Origin: Paenibacillus daejeonensis DSM 15491
Lineage (GTDB): Bacteria > Bacillota > Bacilli > Paenibacillales > Paenibacillaceae
Length of the DNA: 64,000 nucleotides
Assembly (NCBI RefSeq): GCF_000378385.1
Contig: NZ_KB899661.1
Coordinates: 446,635-510,634, forward strand
Direction of reading: 5' to 3'
This document shows positions 61,168 through 64,000 of this stretch, piece by piece. The notes below the pieces were generated by a model that ran no database searches, was not told where the DNA came from, and saw only the letters and a list, made by a program, of their open reading frames with translations. A program made the position numbers and the translations under genes. The first letter of the stretch is position 1. Every line of letters begins with the position of its first letter.

Positions 61168-63729
61168 ATGATTGTACAGACGAAGCTTCATATCCCCCAT
61201 GTGCGGCGAAACGTCATTACTCGTCCGCGGTTAACGCGGATGCTTACGGAGGGCTTGTACGGGAAACTTACGCATGTATCCGCGCAAGCCGGTTACGGCA
61301 AGACGACCTTGTTAAGCGAATGGGCGAAGCAATGCGGGACGCGAGTGTCTTGGATTTCGCTGGATACACGCGATAATGACTACTTGCAATTCTGGAGCGT
61401 TATCACTGTTTCTATACAGGAGGCGGTCCCAAGCTTCGGCGAAGGGGTCCGCGCCGTGATCGAGAAGGGGTTATGGGCGTCGTTGGAGCATGCGATACCT
61501 GCATTGCTGAATGACTTGGACCGAATCGCCGGCGAGCTTGTAATTGTGCTAGATGACTATCACTTCATCGAAAACCCCGATATTCACAATGCTTTATCCT
61601 ACTTAATTGAACGGCTGCCCTCACGCATTCATCTCTATATCGCGAGCCGCGGCGATTTGGCGATCCCGACGGCACGACTTCGAGCGAAGGGCGAATTCCA
61701 TCAGATTACGATGCAGGATATGCGATTCCTGCTCGAAGAGGGACATCACTTCTTCCGGGATACGACCGATTTACCGTTAACGTCGGAGCAAGTGGCGCAG
61801 CTGCATCACCAGACCGAAGGCTGGATCAGCGGATTGGAGCTGGCGGCGATCTCCCTGAAGCAAAGCGCAAATATAGCCGACACAATGGATCAATTTAATG
61901 GCCGACAGCATCTTATTTCGGATTACTTGCTGGAAGAAGTGTTCACCCATTTATCGGAAGAGATGCGCGCCTTCCTCATCGCTACCTCGATTCTAAGTCG
62001 AATGAATCATTCCTTGTGCCAAGCCGTAACGGGACGGCAGGATAGTCAGCAGTATCTTGAGAGATTGGAGCAATTGAATCTATTCATCATTCCTCTAGAC
62101 GATCAGAGGAATTGGTACCGTTATCATCATTTGTTTGCGGACTTCCTACAGCGTATGGGCGCGAGAGAGGATTCGAGCCACTGGGTGCCAGCGCATAGTA
62201 ACGCAGCGAACTGGCTCGAGGATGCCGGGTTGGGCGAGGAAGCGATGGAGCATTATTTGGCCGGCGGGCACTACGGGGATGCCGTTCGATGGATCGAGAC
62301 AAATCTTGATGCGTTAGTTCACTCGGAGAGCATCTCGTTGATTCGGTGGATGTCAGCTATACCGGAACCGCTCTTCGCCGATAAGCCCATGGTCGAGCTG
62401 TTCTATATAACCGTACTGTCGGGCGCACAGGATCACGAAGCGGCCTCTTTCCGAATCGGACAGGCGCGGGCTCGGTTTCAGACGCTGGAAGGTAAACTGC
62501 CAGAAGCCGAGTGGAAGCAAGCCATGGGCAATATTTACTTCTTCAGCGCGGTCGACGCGTTCCTGCACAAGGACTTGGTCAAAGCCTCCGAATACTACGA
62601 GCGGGTAGAGCACTATATGCCGGAGGGAAGCATGTTCCAAACGATGTGGCGCTATCAATATGTCGGCTATGACCCGTTTACGGATTTTTTGGTGCATATT
62701 AACGATCTGCATGCAGCCGATGTTTTTTTATCCCGATGGGTGGTTGATTTGGGCAACAAGACATCCTATCCTCTCGCGGGTACCTTCCTCGCTGCTTACA
62801 GCAAGCTGCTGTACGAGTGGGATCGGCTTGAGGAGGCGGAACGGTATGCAGAGCTGGCGCTTCGACGCAGGGATGTTCGGCCGTATGCGCGGATTTTCCT
62901 GCAAGTCGCTACGACCTCTTCATGGATCCAACAAGCGCTCGGCAATCAGAATCGGGCCGCTGAACTGCTCGCGGACTTGAAGTCGCAGCTCGATACGCCC
63001 GATTATCAATTGTTCCTGTTGAAGATCGAAGCCGAGCAAGCTTGTCTGGCCCTGCGGCAAGGTGCAACCGAGGCTGCGCTCCATTGGCTGAGGCGATGCG
63101 GGTTAGCGGATACGGATGACGTCCCGCTCCAGCGCGTGTTGGAGTACTTGGCTTTCGCGCGCGTGCTCGCGGCAAGCGGAGCATTCGATGAAGCGTTGGA
63201 CGTATTAAGCCGTCTGAATCCGTTGCTGCGCCAGGCGGACTGTCTCCGCGATCGGATCAAGGTACTCATTCTGCAAAGCGTCATCCTTCAACGGTCGGGC
63301 AGAGCGGCGGATGCTCTTGCTTCGTTGGAGCTCGCTTTGCAATTGGCCGAGCCTCATGGATATATTCGAAGCTTTGTCGATGAAGGCGAGATCATGACCG
63401 AGCTGCTGTCCACTTATCTGACAGTAAAGCGCTCGGATCGCGCCCGACAGCGGCACGCGGTTCCTCCCGCCTATGTGAGACAGCTACTTCAAGCGTTGCA
63501 GCCGCATCGCGCCCAATCGTCCACCGGAGTCAAACCGTTGCTGACGGAACAAGAAATCAAGGTGCTCCAACTCATCTCGGACGGGTTGCCGAACAAGGAT
63601 ATTGCCCTTCAGCTGTATATCTCGAGTGAAACCGTAAAGTATCATATTAAGAATGCGTACAAGAAGCTTGGCGTCAACAATCGCGTGTTAGCGCTGCAAC
63701 GCTCCAAGGAATTAGGGGTATTAGACTAA
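61168..63729 (+). CDS. MalT-like LuxR-family ATP-dependent regulator
   Basis: 853 residues. N-terminal STAND ATPase with P-loop AQAGYGKTTLL (40-50) and Walker-B-type IVLDDYHFI, winged-helix region, then TPR-like repeats (about 340-750), and a C-terminal LuxR HTH (LLTEQEIKVLQLISDGLPNKDIALQLYISSETVKYHIKNAYKKLG). Same layout as MalT, where an inducer and ATP drive oligomer formation. GGAGGAG lies 5 bases before the ATG. No adjacent target gene on its strand; ligand unknown. Confidence 0.93.
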   Translation: MIVQTKLHIPHVRRNVITRPRLTRMLTEGLYGKLTHVSAQAGYGKTTLLSEWAKQCGTRVSWISLDTRDNDYLQFWSVITVSIQEAVPSFGEGVRAVIEKGLWASLEHAIPALLNDLDRIAGELVIVLDDYHFIENPDIHNALSYLIERLPSRIHLYIASRGDLAIPTARLRAKGEFHQITMQDMRFLLEEGHHFFRDTTDLPLTSEQVAQLHHQTEGWISGLELAAISLKQSANIADTMDQFNGRQHLISDYLLEEVFTHLSEEMRAFLIATSILSRMNHSLCQAVTGRQDSQQYLERLEQLNLFIIPLDDQRNWYRYHHLFADFLQRMGAREDSSHWVPAHSNAANWLEDAGLGEEAMEHYLAGGHYGDAVRWIETNLDALVHSESISLIRWMSAIPEPLFADKPMVELFYITVLSGAQDHEAASFRIGQARARFQTLEGKLPEAEWKQAMGNIYFFSAVDAFLHKDLVKASEYYERVEHYMPEGSMFQTMWRYQYVGYDPFTDFLVHINDLHAADVFLSRWVVDLGNKTSYPLAGTFLAAYSKLLYEWDRLEEAERYAELALRRRDVRPYARIFLQVATTSSWIQQALGNQNRAAELLADLKSQLDTPDYQLFLLKIEAEQACLALRQGATEAALHWLRRCGLADTDDVPLQRVLEYLAFARVLAASGAFDEALDVLSRLNPLLRQADCLRDRIKVLILQSVILQRSGRAADALASLELALQLAEPHGYIRSFVDEGEIMTELLSTYLTVKRSDRARQRHAVPPAYVRQLLQALQPHRAQSSTGVKPLLTEQEIKVLQLISDGLPNKDIALQLYISSETVKYHIKNAYKKLGVNNRVLALQRSKELGVLD

Positions 63730-63730
63730 A

Positions 63731-63779
63731 ACAAAAACAGGGCCGCTTGGAGTTTGACTCCATGCAGCCCTGTTTTTGT
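63731..63779. terminator. Bidirectional terminator between LuxR and the last SLH gene
   Basis: Perfect 13-bp stem ACAAAAACAGGGC (63731-63743) / GCCCTGTTTTTGT (63767-63779). Confidence 0.9.
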
Positions 63780-63783
63780 TACG

Positions 63784-64000
63784 TTACTTGACCTTTTGCG
63801 CCAGCATGTTCAGGATTATCGTTACAGCCTCTGCTCTTGTCGCATGGTCTCCCGGAGCGAAGCGGCTCGCTCCCTTGCCTTCGATGATACCCAGCTTGTG
63901 CATGGCCGCCACTGCGCCTGTTGCCCAGGCCGGAATATCCTTGTCATCCGTGAAGCTGGTTGCCGTCGTCGCTTGCGCGGACTGTCCCAGCGCATTCGAG
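63784..64000 (-). CDS. SLH-domain protein, C-terminal part only
   Basis: The minus-strand frame is open from the window edge to TAA at 63784-63786, 71 codons. It reads SFTDDKDIPAWATGAVAAMHKLGIIEGKGASRFAPGDHATRAEAVTIILNML, a full SLH domain at the extreme C-terminus. The rest lies outside the window, so the protein's role cannot be told. It shares a terminator with the LuxR gene. Confidence 0.88.
   Translation of the reverse strand, partial: SNALGQSAQATTATSFTDDKDIPAWATGAVAAMHKLGIIEGKGASRFAPGDHATRAEAVTIILNMLAQKVK

Overview
The window looks like chromosomal DNA of a Paenibacillus or close Paenibacillaceae relative. The evidence is four SLH-anchored surface proteins, a two-permease sugar ABC cluster with a membrane-bound AraC regulator, a SNF2 helicase next to a SWIM-family protein, a Bacillus-type initiator tRNA with encoded CCA, strong AGGAGG ribosome sites with frequent TTG/GTG starts, and many rho-independent terminators. 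Genus assignment is inference; no phage, plasmid, transposase or CRISPR was seen.

Layout. 1-5.2 kb: end of a beta-helix protein, a two-phase 51/52-bp tandem repeat array, then a TetR regulator with a CE15-like esterase on one side and a short-chain dehydrogenase (SDR) plus membrane protein on the other, and initiator tRNA-Met. 5.2-7.5 kb: DbpA-type RNA helicase and a small XRE regulator/membrane protein pair. 7.6-23.2 kb: an SLH-anchored thermolysin-like protease, a SWIM-family protein that seems to lack its zinc-binding N-terminus, a SNF2 helicase, and a converging 1883-residue SLH surface protein. 23.4-31.7 kb: small stress genes, then a carbohydrate cluster read leftwards (AraC sensor-regulator, two permeases, lipoprotein, GH43-like enzyme).

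31.8-42.2 kb is an accessory stretch of small enzymes, most with their own regulator: two APH-family kinases (one frameshifted), VOC protein, TetR + SDR, methyltransferase, MmyB-type XRE + SDR, a pirin-MarR-Fer4_19-GNAT operon under a perfect 40-bp palindrome, and an ArsR-(broken aldo/keto reductase)-WYL operon. 42.4-49.5 kb: a 2317-residue vWA/SLH surface protein with 627-bp internal repeats. 49.5-52.8 kb: a sigma factor with a long C-terminal extension, an unknown protein and a secreted membrane-tethered protein. 52.8-57.2 kb: two tandem ABC-F proteins of different base composition and a DJ-1/PfpI protein. 57.9-61 kb: a DedA-methyltransferase-response regulator-histidine kinase operon. 61.2-63.7 kb: a MalT-like LuxR regulator. 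The window ends inside another SLH protein.

The most notable observations are the two-phase repeat array, the palindrome-controlled pirin/MarR/Fer4_19/GNAT operon, the paired operators around the first TetR gene (whose mRNA may be leaderless), duplicated promoter-operators before the second TetR gene, three damaged genes, and dispersed intergenic repeats at two distant loci.
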